Below are positions 15,599-24,429 of a stretch of DNA of 37,343 nt, piece after piece. The stretch is taken from the NCBI GenBank assembly GCA_934725535.1, contig CAKVBV010000017.1:1-37343 (forward strand). Reading direction: 5' to 3'. Positions within the stretch are counted from its first letter, which is position 1, and the number at the start of each line of letters is the position of its first letter. A program made the translations under genes and the position numbers. The notes beneath the pieces were generated by a model. It did not search any database, was not told the DNA's origin, and saw only the letters and a program-made list of their open reading frames with translations. The DNA is from an uncultured Bacteroidales bacterium. Its GTDB lineage: Bacteria; Bacteroidota; Bacteroidia; Bacteroidales; Paludibacteraceae.

Positions 15599-15634
15599 GG
15601 GTTCACGGGTTCATGGGTTCATCTTTTTTTAGCC
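15599..15634 (-). repeat. Right copy of 36-bp inverted repeat
   Basis: Reverse complement starts GGCTAAAAAAAGATGAACCC; mismatches to the left copy at three of 36 positions. It again has three TGAACCC units at 8-bp spacing. Confidence 0.88.
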
Positions 15635-15655
15635 ACATACACACCTAAAATCCCC

Positions 15656-15745
15656 GACTTTAGAATATAACTATTTATATATTAAATAGTTATATATAAT
15701 TATACTATATAAATATATAAAAATATACTATAAAATATAGTCATA
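15656..15745. other. Very AT-rich tract
   Basis: About 90 bp made almost wholly of A and T with short dyads such as ATATTAAATAGTTATATA and ACTATATAAATATATA. No gene is visible between 15240 and 15868 apart from the listed repeats. An easily melted tract beside iteron-like repeats recalls a replication origin, but could be an ordinary AT-rich spacer. Confidence 0.6.
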
Positions 15746-15785
15746 TTTCGCCAAATACACAAATATGCACATAGCGTCAAAAATT

Positions 15786-15810
15786 GGATGAACCTTGAAC
15801 CGATGAACCA
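15786..15810 (+). repeat. Third, degenerate copy of the TGAACC triplet repeat
   Basis: GGATGAACCTTGAACCGATG followed by AACCA; same orientation as the copy at 12265, with the C-runs shortened. Confidence 0.75.
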
Positions 15811-15868
15811 CAAACACAGTTAATTATATGACCAAACTACATGTTTTATGGCTAATTATATGTTTTAT

Positions 15869-15900
15869 ATTGCACATCCCGCAAAAAAGCAGTAACTTTG
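15869..15900 (+). promoter_or_regulatory. Promoter of the envelope lipoprotein/OmpA operon
   Basis: ATTG at 15869-15872, 20 nt, TAACTTTG at 15893-15900. The first good ATG is at 15928. Confidence 0.75.
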
Positions 15901-15927
15901 CGCGCTAAAACAATTCATAATAACATC

Positions 15928-17799
15928 ATGCTTATGAAACGTACTTCTTTTTACCACCTCCTGACCGCAACTGCATTGTGCCTCATCCTGCTCTGTGGCT
16001 GCAAACAAAAAGTATATCTCAATGACACAGACCTCACTGCCGAGATTGACATGGGTATGGCTCTACCTGTCGGCACCATGTCTGCCACTATCGGAGACTT
16101 CCTGGGCGGAGACCAGATAGAAGGACTCTATATCGACTCCATGAACCACCGCGGAGTCTTCACCTACCGTGGCAACTACACAAAGCAACTCTATTACCAC
16201 AACGTGGACCTCAGCCAATACATCTCCTCCACCACCCTCACACAGAATGTCTCCTCCAAACTCCAACAAGCAGGACTACTCCACAACCACTATATCAACG
16301 CCACAGGACGACCATTCACCCTCGCTTTCCCCATGACCCTCCACCTCAATGGCATCAACACCAACGAAGACTATGAACGACTTGACAGCGCACTCATCAA
16401 AAACGCTAACTTCACCAGCATCATTCAACCCAACAACCTCCCCCTCCAATGGCAATGGATTGACAAAGTGACTATTGAACTGGGCGAAAATGAATTTACA
16501 AGACCCGCAGGCAACATAATCACCGTCTATGACAAAACAAAAAACAAAAACTACAACTACGGCACACGCATACCCATCACCGTGGACGAGTTCTCACTTT
16601 GCCTCATGGACAACAAAAACCCAAAAAACCTCGCACAATACTTCAACAACGTCAAAGACTCCTGCAACTTCACCATCCGCTACACCATCACCATTCCCGC
16701 ATCACAAGGACAAATCTACATCCCCGATGATGCCGCCTTTGACTACTCGCTGCAAGTACAATTCATTGACTACTATGCTATATGGGGCATGTTTGAGCCC
16801 TCATCTGACATGCACGATGAAGACGAAATAGCCACAGCCGATGAGTGGGAAACTTGGACCAAATTCACGCAAGCCACTCTACCCTTTGCTGCTCCCACTG
16901 CCGATGTCAACCTCACTACACAAGTGGCGGGGGCTTTGCGCATCTTTGGAGACTACCTCTATGTGCGGGACAAATCAGGCAAAAGACAGGATGTGACTCT
17001 CGGACAACAATACAACCCCTACTATTTCAAAGAAGGCGAATACCTCCCGCTCAACAGCCAAATAGGAGACTCCGCCACCATGACCATTCACTTCGACCAA
17101 ACTCCCACCAACGGACACATAGACCAACTCTTCAGTGTCCGACCTGACTATGTGGGCTACAAGTACCACATTGACTTCCACCAGCAGGCAACACCACAGA
17201 TACGCATCACACCCAATACCGGCATACTGTTCTCGTGTAACTATACACTGCCCTTCATTTTCAACCAGGGACTCGCTCTTCAATATGCCGACACCATCAA
17301 GGATTTGGACTTCTCTTCCCTCAATCTTGATTCGCTACTTGCTTCCGTTGAGACACTCGACTCACTCAAAACAAGCGAACTCAAACTCTTTATCAAACTC
17401 CAAAACACCATACAACTCGGCATGCAAGGCATCTTCCGTGCACTGGATGAAAACGAACAACAAGTCATTGACCCCACTACAGGAAAACCTTTTATGCTCA
17501 CTTCATCCGACACCATTGCCATTCAACCTCCCACTTTCACCTACCAAAACGGAGCATGGCTCATCGACCAACCACACGAACAAGTGCAGATAATCAGCCT
17601 CAATAAAGACAAACTCGATGTCCTCGCACAAATCAAAAGCATTGCCTTCACTGCCACTATCGACGACAAAGCACTCGACAATACTTTCCAACAAGGCAAC
17701 TTCAACACCAAACTCACCAACGATGCCGCACTCAAAATAGGTATAGGCATCACCGCACAAGTCGATGCTATATTCAACTTCAATACAACGGAAGAATAA
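15928..17799 (+). CDS. Large envelope lipoprotein of unknown function, paired with the OmpA-family gene
   Basis: 623 residues from the ATG at 15928 (MLMKRTSFYH); the ATG at 15934 is also possible, while an in-frame start at 15898 would precede the transcript start. A hydrophobic segment ends in LILLCGC, a plausible lipobox. The rest is rich in Asn, Thr and beta-forming residues (TFTYQNGAWLIDQPHEQV) with no domain I recognise. The ORF ends 46 bp before an OmpA-family gene, so the two probably act together at the outer membrane or peptidoglycan. Codon third positions are strongly C/A-biased compared with the AT-rich genes near 35 kb. Confidence 0.85.
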   Translation: MLMKRTSFYHLLTATALCLILLCGCKQKVYLNDTDLTAEIDMGMALPVGTMSATIGDFLGGDQIEGLYIDSMNHRGVFTYRGNYTKQLYYHNVDLSQYISSTTLTQNVSSKLQQAGLLHNHYINATGRPFTLAFPMTLHLNGINTNEDYERLDSALIKNANFTSIIQPNNLPLQWQWIDKVTIELGENEFTRPAGNIITVYDKTKNKNYNYGTRIPITVDEFSLCLMDNKNPKNLAQYFNNVKDSCNFTIRYTITIPASQGQIYIPDDAAFDYSLQVQFIDYYAIWGMFEPSSDMHDEDEIATADEWETWTKFTQATLPFAAPTADVNLTTQVAGALRIFGDYLYVRDKSGKRQDVTLGQQYNPYYFKEGEYLPLNSQIGDSATMTIHFDQTPTNGHIDQLFSVRPDYVGYKYHIDFHQQATPQIRITPNTGILFSCNYTLPFIFNQGLALQYADTIKDLDFSSLNLDSLLASVETLDSLKTSELKLFIKLQNTIQLGMQGIFRALDENEQQVIDPTTGKPFMLTSSDTIAIQPPTFTYQNGAWLIDQPHEQVQIISLNKDKLDVLAQIKSIAFTATIDDKALDNTFQQGNFNTKLTNDAALKIGIGITAQVDAIFNFNTTEE

Positions 17800-17845
17800 C
17801 CTGCACGACATGAGTCATTTTTACAAACTTACAAATTTACAATTT

Positions 17846-20479
17846 ATGAAACGTCTCTTCACCACCATACTCCTTGTTATAGGCACCATGGCTGCCCTTG
17901 CCCAACAGCCCGCTACACTCTATTTCTTGGACAACTCACCCTTGAGGCATACCGTCAACCCTGCTTTCCAACCTGTCAGCAACGGATATGTCAACTTCTC
18001 ACCATTAGGCTATACCAACTTCTGGTTGGGCAACAACTCTCTCACCCTCAGAGACCTTATATATATAGACCCAAAAACAGGACAAACCATCACCCCACTC
18101 CACCCTGATGCCAACAAGCAAGCCTTCCTCAAAACCTTGCGCAAAACAGCCACATTAGGCACTGATGCTTCTATTGACCTGCTTGGGTTCGGCTTCCGAC
18201 TCAAAGAAAACGGTTATGTTCACTTCTCTGCTATGCTCCATGGTATAGGGGGTATCACCACTCCCCGAGGACTCTACAACTTTGCCTTGGGAGGAGGTAT
18301 GACGGACCTCAATGGCGGCATCAACCATATCAGTCTCTCCCCTCTTGGTATGGATGCAACCATCTACACGGAAATAGGAGGGGGCTACTCGCATAAGATA
18401 AACGACCAATGGACTGTCGGTGGTAAATTCAAATTCCTAATGGGTACTGCCTATATGGGCTTCAACGCCAAAAACCTTAATATAGACGCCTCTGCCACTG
18501 AATGGAAACTATATGGCGATGCTGATTTGATGATGGCTGGACCCCTCAACTGGAACAACCTCCCAGATGACATCAGCCAAGAGACCTTTGAGAATACTGA
18601 CTTCGGCAACATTATAGCAGGAGACAACACAGCAGAAACTATCAAGTCTCTCCTCCGACCCAGTGGATATGGTGCTGCTATTGACCTTGGCTTCACCTAC
18701 AAACCCCACCCGCAAGTGCAAATCACTGCCGCTATCAATGACCTCGGCTTCATCTATTGGGGCAACAGCAGACGCTACAACTGCACCATCGACACCACTT
18801 TCACTGGTGCAGGAGACTTCAACTACAATGACTATGTAGTGGACGGACAATTCAGCACCGACAGCCTGATGAGTGATGTTACAGGCAACCTCATGGGACT
18901 CACAAATGCCATCCATGCCACTAACACCAACCGTGGCTTTGCACGTATGGTCAATGCACGCCTCAATGTAGGGGTTGATGCCAACTTCTGGGACAACCGT
19001 GTAGGAGTAGGGGTACTCTCCTCCACCACTATGCGCAACAACCGTGTCTATGAAGAGGTTACACTGGGTGCTGCCCTCCGTCCTTGCAACTGGTTCAACT
19101 TTGCCCTCTCCTACTCACTGGTCAACAACGGCAAGTACAGCAATATAGGTGCAGGCATCAGCATCATGCCCTATGACGGCATCAACCTCACCCTTGCCAT
19201 GGACTATATCCCCACCTCCTATGCCTACTACCGCATGGAAGATGGGGGCGATATTTCTCTCCCCTACCGCTCCAAAGGTGTCAATGTGGCTATGGGCTTC
19301 AGCATCGTCTGGGGCACCAACCACAAACCCAAAGACTCAGACCTTGATGGTATCTTCGACAAACTGGATATGTGTCCCAACACTCCTGCCAATGTACGTG
19401 TGGATGACCTTGGCTGTCCTCTTGACTCCGATGGTGACGGCATACCAGACTACATAGACCAATGCCCCAACACTCCCTCTGCTGCCTATGGCTTGATTGA
19501 CTCTGTCGGCTGTCCTATTGACACGGATATGGATGGGGTACCCGACTACCTTGACCTCTGCCCCAACACACCTGTAGAAGCACAAGGCTTTGTGGACGAC
19601 AATGGCTGTCCTCTGGATACAGACGGTGACGGTGTACCTGATTATCTTGATGAATGTCCTGGCACTCCTGCCGCAGCACAAGGCTATGTGGACTCTGTAG
19701 GCTGTCCTCTTGACACCGATGGAGATGGTGTACCTGACTATATAGACCGCTGTCCCAATACTCCTGTTGAGGCTTACGGACAGATTGACGAATATGGCTG
19801 TCCGCTTGATACAGATGGTGACGGTGTACCTGACTACCTTGACAAGTGTCCTGCTACACCCAAAGAGGCGTATGGTCGTGTAGATACCTGTGGTTGTCCT
19901 CTTGATACAGACGGTGACGGTGTACCTGACTACTTGGATGAGTGTCCTACCGTACCTGGCTCCAAAGCCAACAAAGGCTGCCCAGAGGTGAAACGTGAAG
20001 TGCGCAACCTCCTCAAGAAAGCCATGCAAGGCATCCAGTTCGAGAACGGCAAGGCAACTATCAAGAAGTCTTCCAACAAGATTCTCAACCAGATAGCACA
20101 AACCTTCATTGACAACCCGACCTACCGTGTGGAGGTACAGGGACACACTGACAATGTCGGCAACTACAAGTTCAATATGGACCTCTCTGAGCGTCGTGCA
20201 CAGGCTGTCCGTGACTACCTCATCAAGAAAGGTGTGCCTGCTACCTCACTCACCGCTCATGGCTATGGTCCTGACAAACCTATCGCAGACAACAAGACCA
20301 AAGCAGGGCGTGCACAGAACCGTCGTGTAGAGTTCGACATCACCTTCGAGGAGGTTACCTACGAACTCATCAATGACCGTGTACAACCCTCCGACACCAC
20401 TGCCACTGCCCAACCCAAGGACACCACGGCAACCGCAGCCACTCCTGCACAACCCGCACAACAGACAGTAAATCAATAA
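17846..20479 (+). CDS. OmpA-family outer-membrane protein with seven thrombospondin type-3 repeats
   Basis: 877 residues from the ATG at 17846; the signal peptide MKRLFTTILLVIGTMAALAQ fixes this start. Residues about 22-490 are a beta-barrel-like domain of the DUF5723 kind (LRHTVNPAFQPVSNGYVNFS). Residues about 496-713 hold seven calcium-binding repeats with the pattern DxDGDGxPDYxDxCPxTP, separated by roughly 32 residues. Residues about 718-836 are an OmpA peptidoglycan-binding domain (VEVQGHTDNVG, LSERRAQAV, GRAQNRRVEF), with the expected Asp and Arg ligands for diaminopimelate. An acidic Thr/Pro/Gln tail ends the protein. It should tether outer membrane to cell wall. Near-identical repeat DNA (19333-19985) could recombine and change repeat number. 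Confidence 0.93.
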   Translation: MKRLFTTILLVIGTMAALAQQPATLYFLDNSPLRHTVNPAFQPVSNGYVNFSPLGYTNFWLGNNSLTLRDLIYIDPKTGQTITPLHPDANKQAFLKTLRKTATLGTDASIDLLGFGFRLKENGYVHFSAMLHGIGGITTPRGLYNFALGGGMTDLNGGINHISLSPLGMDATIYTEIGGGYSHKINDQWTVGGKFKFLMGTAYMGFNAKNLNIDASATEWKLYGDADLMMAGPLNWNNLPDDISQETFENTDFGNIIAGDNTAETIKSLLRPSGYGAAIDLGFTYKPHPQVQITAAINDLGFIYWGNSRRYNCTIDTTFTGAGDFNYNDYVVDGQFSTDSLMSDVTGNLMGLTNAIHATNTNRGFARMVNARLNVGVDANFWDNRVGVGVLSSTTMRNNRVYEEVTLGAALRPCNWFNFALSYSLVNNGKYSNIGAGISIMPYDGINLTLAMDYIPTSYAYYRMEDGGDISLPYRSKGVNVAMGFSIVWGTNHKPKDSDLDGIFDKLDMCPNTPANVRVDDLGCPLDSDGDGIPDYIDQCPNTPSAAYGLIDSVGCPIDTDMDGVPDYLDLCPNTPVEAQGFVDDNGCPLDTDGDGVPDYLDECPGTPAAAQGYVDSVGCPLDTDGDGVPDYIDRCPNTPVEAYGQIDEYGCPLDTDGDGVPDYLDKCPATPKEAYGRVDTCGCPLDTDGDGVPDYLDECPTVPGSKANKGCPEVKREVRNLLKKAMQGIQFENGKATIKKSSNKILNQIAQTFIDNPTYRVEVQGHTDNVGNYKFNMDLSERRAQAVRDYLIKKGVPATSLTAHGYGPDKPIADNKTKAGRAQNRRVEFDITFEEVTYELINDRVQPSDTTATAQPKDTTATAATPAQPAQQTVNQ

Positions 20480-20500
20480 TATAATTATCAAACTACAAAT

Positions 20501-21217
20501 ATGGGAAGAGCTTTTGAATATCGCAAAGCGACCAAACTCAAACGTTGGGGCCACATGGCTCGTACATTCACCAAACTCGGTAAAGAAATCACCATTGCTG
20601 CCCGTGAGGGTGGTGCTGATCCCGACGGCAACCCCCGTCTGCGCATGCTTATCCAGCAGTGCAAACGCGAGAACATGCCCAAGGAGAACATCGACCGCGC
20701 CATCAAGAAGGCAACCGACAAGTCGTCCGAAGGCTACAAGGAAATCAACTACGAAGGCTACGGTCCGCATGGCATTGCCATCTTCATCGAGACAGCAACC
20801 GACAACAACATGCGCACCGTGGCGAACATCCGCTCCTACTTCACCAAGCATGGCGGCACCCTCGGCACACAGGGCTGCCTGCAGTTCCTTTTCGACCGCA
20901 AGGCTTGCTTCACAGTGAGCCCCAAAGAGGGTGTGGACCTCGACGAACTCGAACTCGAACTCATCGACTTCGGTGTAGAGGAACTCGGCACTGACGAGGA
21001 CGGCAACATCATCATCTACGCCGACTTCAACCAGTACTCACAGATGCAGAAGTACTTGGAAGACAACGGGTTCGAGATTCAGTCGTGCGAGTTCGTACGT
21101 ATCCCCAACGACACCAAGACGCTCACCGACGAGGAGCGCGAGTCGGTACAGAAACTCATCGACAAAATCGAAGAGGACGAGGACGTGCAGAATGTCTTCA
21201 CCAACCTCGCCGACTAA
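20501..21217 (+). CDS. yebC: YebC/TACO1 family translation factor
   Basis: 238 residues, the usual length, starting MGRAFEYRKATKLKRWGHMA. GADPDGNPRLRMLIQQC, NMPKENIDRAIKKA and YEGYGPHGIAIFIE are family hallmarks. YebC/TACO1 proteins were long annotated as transcription regulators; recent work links them to translation of stall-prone (for example polyproline) sequences. The gene starts 21 bp after the OmpA-family gene and ends 6 bp before rsmG, so it is part of a run of co-directional genes. Third codon positions are strongly C-rich here. Confidence 0.96.
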   Translation: MGRAFEYRKATKLKRWGHMARTFTKLGKEITIAAREGGADPDGNPRLRMLIQQCKRENMPKENIDRAIKKATDKSSEGYKEINYEGYGPHGIAIFIETATDNNMRTVANIRSYFTKHGGTLGTQGCLQFLFDRKACFTVSPKEGVDLDELELELIDFGVEELGTDEDGNIIIYADFNQYSQMQKYLEDNGFEIQSCEFVRIPNDTKTLTDEERESVQKLIDKIEEDEDVQNVFTNLAD

Positions 21218-21223
21218 CCGCAC

Positions 21224-21904
21224 ATGAGCACGCAACCCACCGTTGGCACGACGGGCGGCAACACGCTCAGTGTCAATCCGTTAGGCATCGAAGCCGTCAG
21301 GGAGCACTTCTCCTTGACGGCTCTGCAATTGCAGCAGTTCACAGCCCTCGACGCCCTCTACCGCGACCGGAACGCCAAAATCAACGTCATCTCGCGCAAG
21401 GACATCGACAACCTCTACGAGCACCACATCCTCCATTCGCTTGCCATCGCGAAGGTCATCACCTTCCAACGCGGCACCACTATCCTGGATGTCGGCACAG
21501 GCGGCGGCTTCCCCGGCATACCCCTCGCCATCCTGTTTCCTGAGTGCCAATTCACGCTCATCGACAGCATCGGCAAGAAGATACGCGTCGCCTATGAAAT
21601 CGCGCAAGCCATTGGTTTGGACAATGTTACGTGCATACAAGAGCGCGCCGAGGAGGAAAAAGGCAAGTTCGATTTCGTGGTCAGCCGTGCCGTGATGCCC
21701 CTGCCCGACCTCGTGAAACTCCTCCGCAAGAACGTCAGTCGCACCCAGCGCAACGCTATGCCCAACGGGCTCATCGTCCTCAAGGGTGGCAACCTGCAAG
21801 CGGAGATTCACCCGTTCCACAACATCATCGAGACCACAGACATCGCCAAACTGTTTCCAACCGACTGGTTCAAAGGCAAATCCGTCATCTATTTACCCCT
21901 CTGA
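21224..21904 (+). CDS. rsmG: 16S rRNA (guanine527-N7)-methyltransferase RsmG (GidB)
   Basis: 226 residues. The SAM-binding motif is TTILDVGTGGGFPGIPLAIL, followed by FTLIDSIGKKIRVAYEIA and the family sequence FDFVVSRAVMPLPDLVKLL; all are RsmG hallmarks. It methylates G527 of 16S rRNA in the small subunit; loss gives low-level streptomycin resistance in other bacteria. The short 6-bp gap from yebC indicates one transcript. A REP-like palindrome follows at 21949. Confidence 0.96.
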   Translation: MSTQPTVGTTGGNTLSVNPLGIEAVREHFSLTALQLQQFTALDALYRDRNAKINVISRKDIDNLYEHHILHSLAIAKVITFQRGTTILDVGTGGGFPGIPLAILFPECQFTLIDSIGKKIRVAYEIAQAIGLDNVTCIQERAEEEKGKFDFVVSRAVMPLPDLVKLLRKNVSRTQRNAMPNGLIVLKGGNLQAEIHPFHNIIETTDIAKLFPTDWFKGKSVIYLPL

Positions 21905-21948
21905 CACCTCTCTGAATAACAACAAAGCAGACTATGCCTTGCTTGGGA

Positions 21949-21969
21949 GACGACGCGGCTCGCGTCGTC
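21949..21969 (-). repeat. REP-like palindrome, copy 1 (inverted orientation)
   Basis: Arms GACGACGCG and CGCGTCGTC around centre GCT; the other four copies have centre AGC, so this one is reversed. Its left flank TTGCTTGGGA matches the reverse complement of the right flank of the 27604 copy (TCCCAAGGCA). A small hairpin TACGCC-AAC-GGCGTA follows. Confidence 0.85.
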
Positions 21970-22134
21970 ATACGCCAACGGCGTAAGCCAAACAAGGCAG
22001 CAACTTTATGCAAAAAGTATTAATACCAAGTCGCGTCATCCTCGTGTCAAACAGCAAGGGATACGCAACCCATGCGCAAAGGATAGGCAACGGATAGAAT
22101 ATAAACGAGTAATAAAGCCATACCATTATCCATA

Positions 22135-22213
22135 ATTAATGGTTAATTATGCGGTAATTACATATTACTAACCACGAAATTAATGGTTAATTACACGGTA
22201 ATTATATGTTCTT
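22135..22213. repeat. AT-rich interspersed repeat, two units
   Basis: ATTAATGGTTAATTA occurs at 22135 and 22179 (44-bp offset), each followed by CGGTAATTA and CATATT or TATGTT. Related sequence occurs at 9993-10215 and about 15821-15870. Apart from this and the palindrome at 21949, the 21905-22247 gap shows no gene. Confidence 0.75.
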
Positions 22214-22247
22214 ACCCACCAACTCACACGGAAATCCGTGTTTCACC

Positions 22248-22793
22248 ATGGAACTAAAAGTCTTTTACTTCAACGCATACCGCGAGTGCACGTACCTGTT
22301 GTACGACGAGCAGGGGCGCACCCTCATCATTGACGCGGGCATGTCCACCGACCGCGAACAGCAACGTTTCGCCGAGTTCGTCACGGCACATCGTCTGACC
22401 CCTGTCGCACTGCTCATTACCCATACGCACCCCGACCACGTATGCGGCGTACCTTTCGTGGAGCAGACCTACCACCTCACGGCTACCATCGCGCCCGCCG
22501 AAGGCAAACTGCAGATACCACAACTGCCTGACTTGCAGATGTTTGTCATATCCACACCCGGACACAAAGAGGACTCGGTCTGCTACTATCTGCCCGACCT
22601 GCATATCCTCTTCACGGGCGACACGCTCTTTCAGGAGTCCATTGGCAGAACCGACTTGCCGGGGGGCGACATGGCAACGCTTATCCGCTCGCTACGCAAA
22701 CTGACCATTCTCCCCGACGATACCGACATCTACCCGGGACACGGCTATCCCACCACCATCGCCCACGAGAAGCAGTGCAACCCCTATCTGTAA
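22248..22793 (+). CDS. Metallo-beta-lactamase fold hydrolase (glyoxalase II-like)
   Basis: 181 residues from the ATG at 22248 (MELKVFYFNAYRECTYLLYD). The upstream in-frame ATG at 22206 lies inside an AT-rich repeat and is rejected. Metal ligands are visible: THTHPDHVCG (HxHxDH) at about residues 58-67, a His in STPGHKEDSVC, Asp in LFTGDTLFQ and His in YPGHGYPTT. This is the short single-domain group related to glyoxalase II (hydroxyacylglutathione hydrolase); Bacteroidota lack abundant glutathione, so the true substrate is uncertain. Confidence 0.92.
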   Translation: MELKVFYFNAYRECTYLLYDEQGRTLIIDAGMSTDREQQRFAEFVTAHRLTPVALLITHTHPDHVCGVPFVEQTYHLTATIAPAEGKLQIPQLPDLQMFVISTPGHKEDSVCYYLPDLHILFTGDTLFQESIGRTDLPGGDMATLIRSLRKLTILPDDTDIYPGHGYPTTIAHEKQCNPYL

Positions 22794-22920
22794 GATGTAT
22801 GCAACGCCACATCTTATAGTCCGATTTTCCCAAACAGCGTTCCAAAAACACCTACTATACGCACGCGGTACGTTTTTTGAATAGACATTCAAAAGATGTA
22901 TCATTCTTCATATTACGACT

Positions 22921-23649
22921 ATGACCACACCTCACCAGCGTCTCAAACGGCTATATGCCGCCATTTTTATCCTCACCGTTGTCATCTGCCTTGCCAACGT
23001 CATCTATCTGTTCTTCCAGCCGGACGTTACCTTGCAGACTATCCTCTTCCGCGGCTTGCAATATGTACTGATGTTGGCACTCCTGACGGCACCTATCCTG
23101 CTCCGTAAGCGGTTCCTGCTCAACATTCCGTTGATATTGGTGGTCGCCATCGCGGTGTTTGCCTTTACCGCGCTCATACTCGGCGACGGGCTTGACTTCT
23201 ACGGTCGTTATCCGTGGTGGGACTCGCTGTTGCACTTCATGTCGGGCATGGTCTTGTCGTTCATTGCCCTCTGGGTGGTCTATACGGTGATGCCGGATTC
23301 GTATCTGATTGTATTCCGCAACAAGTATTTTCTCGCCCTCTATCTGCTGATGTTCACATTGGCGTCGGGTGCGCTGTGGGAGATATGCGAATACACCTAC
23401 GATGACATCTTCCACACCAACACACAGCAGTTCATGCAGACCACTTCGGGCTCCATTTACACGGACGAGGACATACCCTTGCAGGGGCACGAGGCACTCC
23501 GTGACACGATGACCGACCTCACATTGGACTTCCTCGGCGGACTCATCATCGCCCTCTACGTACTCATCCGCCACACCCAACTCACCTCCAAGTACAACAA
23601 ACTCGAACACTCCATAGAACACGAAGTAGAGGAAGAAATCAAAGAGTAG
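22921..23649 (+). CDS. DUF2238/YjdF-like multi-spanning membrane protein
   Basis: 242 residues with about six hydrophobic segments (for example AAIFILTVVICLANVIYLFF, VLMLALLTAPILL, IPLILVVAIAVFAFTALIL, ALYLLMFTLASGALWEI, LDFLGGLIIALYVLI). Conserved polar pieces fit the DUF2238 family: WWDSLLHFMSG, ALWEICEYTYD and LRDTMTDLTLDFLGG. The family is integral to the inner membrane with no proven reaction. The C-terminus is charged and coiled (NKLEHSIEHEVEEEIKE). It lies between the MBL hydrolase and the invertase, without obvious operon coupling. Confidence 0.82.
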   Translation: MTTPHQRLKRLYAAIFILTVVICLANVIYLFFQPDVTLQTILFRGLQYVLMLALLTAPILLRKRFLLNIPLILVVAIAVFAFTALILGDGLDFYGRYPWWDSLLHFMSGMVLSFIALWVVYTVMPDSYLIVFRNKYFLALYLLMFTLASGALWEICEYTYDDIFHTNTQQFMQTTSGSIYTDEDIPLQGHEALRDTMTDLTLDFLGGLIIALYVLIRHTQLTSKYNKLEHSIEHEVEEEIKE

Positions 23650-23664
23650 TACTTTCGTGTCTGT

Positions 23665-23696
23665 CATTTTTTGCGTATCTTTATCAGCAAAAAATG
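23665..23696 (+). promoter_or_regulatory. Inverted repeat overlapping the invertase start codon
   Basis: CATTTTTTGC and GCAAAAAATG are perfect 10-bp arms around a 12-nt spacer that contains TATCTTTA, one base off the -7 consensus; TTTC sits 20 nt upstream of it. The right arm includes the ATG at 23694. This could be an autoregulatory operator or a recombinase binding site. Confidence 0.6.
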
Positions 23697-24329
23697 ATAT
23701 ACGGATATATTCGTGTCAGTTCGGACAAACAGACGGTAGAGAACCAGCGTTTCGAGATAGAGCGGTTTTGTGAGCAGCAGAACCTCAACGTGGACGGATG
23801 GATAGAGGAGACTATCTCCGGCACCAAGAGTTACAACAAGCGTCAGTTGGGCAGGCTGTTGCGCCGTGTAAAGAAGGAGGACATCATCATCTGCAGCGAG
23901 TTGTCCCGTCTCGGACGCAACCTCTACATGATAATGGAGATTCTCGGTATCTGCATGAACAAAGAGTGTCGCGTCTGGACTATCAAGGACGGCTATCGGC
24001 TTGGGGATGACATACAGAGCAAAGTATTGGCTTTTGCTTTCGGGCTGTCCGCCGAGATAGAGCGCAACCTTATATCCCAGCGCACCAAAGAGGCACTGCA
24101 CCGTCTCCGCTCGGAGGGCAAGACTCTCGGTCGTCCCAAAGGCAGCACTACCGGCAACTCGCACTACCGCTTGTCGCCCCACGATGCATATATCCGCCGC
24201 TCCCTGTCGCAGGGTATGCCTATGCGTGAGATATGCCGCCGCCTGCACACCAACCGCTCCACCCTACGCCGCTACATCCACCGCTTCATCACTCCCCCAC
24301 CCACTCCGCACCCGCCCAAAACGGAGTAG
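23694..24329 (+). CDS. Mpi-type serine recombinase (DNA invertase)
   Basis: 211 residues. The resolvase N-terminal domain begins MIYGYIRVSSDKQTVENQRF, with Ser9 as the expected nucleophile; ICSELSRLGRNLYMIMEIL carries the catalytic Arg residues and LAFAFGLSAEIERNLISQRT is the long E-helix. A C-terminal helix-turn-helix follows (SQGMPMREICRRLHTNRSTL). The sequence closely resembles Mpi, the B. fragilis global invertase that flips capsule promoters. I found no clear invertible segment inside the window, so its targets are probably elsewhere. The tail is proline-rich. Confidence 0.93.
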   Translation: MIYGYIRVSSDKQTVENQRFEIERFCEQQNLNVDGWIEETISGTKSYNKRQLGRLLRRVKKEDIIICSELSRLGRNLYMIMEILGICMNKECRVWTIKDGYRLGDDIQSKVLAFAFGLSAEIERNLISQRTKEALHRLRSEGKTLGRPKGSTTGNSHYRLSPHDAYIRRSLSQGMPMREICRRLHTNRSTLRRYIHRFITPPPTPHPPKTE

Positions 24330-24345
24330 CCATCTCTCTCCACCG

Positions 24346-24423
24346 CCCTCACGGGCAGTACTAATACTTCAAAGACCACGGGCTGCTTACGTCTGCAGCC
24401 TACCGGATTCAACACCTTGAATC
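24346..24423. other. Cluster of three short hairpins after the invertase
   Basis: GCCC-TCAC-GGGC (24346-24357), GGCTGC / GCAGCC with loop TTACGTCT (24381-24400) and GATTCAA-CACC-TTGAATC (24406-24423). A minus-strand TACCTTTG lies directly upstream on that strand (24437-24430), so a short structured RNA antisense to the invertase 3' end is possible. No T-run marks a terminator. Confidence 0.45.
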
Positions 24424-24429
24424 ACGATG

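Noticed and set aside
19337..20146. 269-codon minus-strand frame with repeats
   Set aside because: Its repeats mirror the thrombospondin-type repeats of the OmpA gene on the plus strand.
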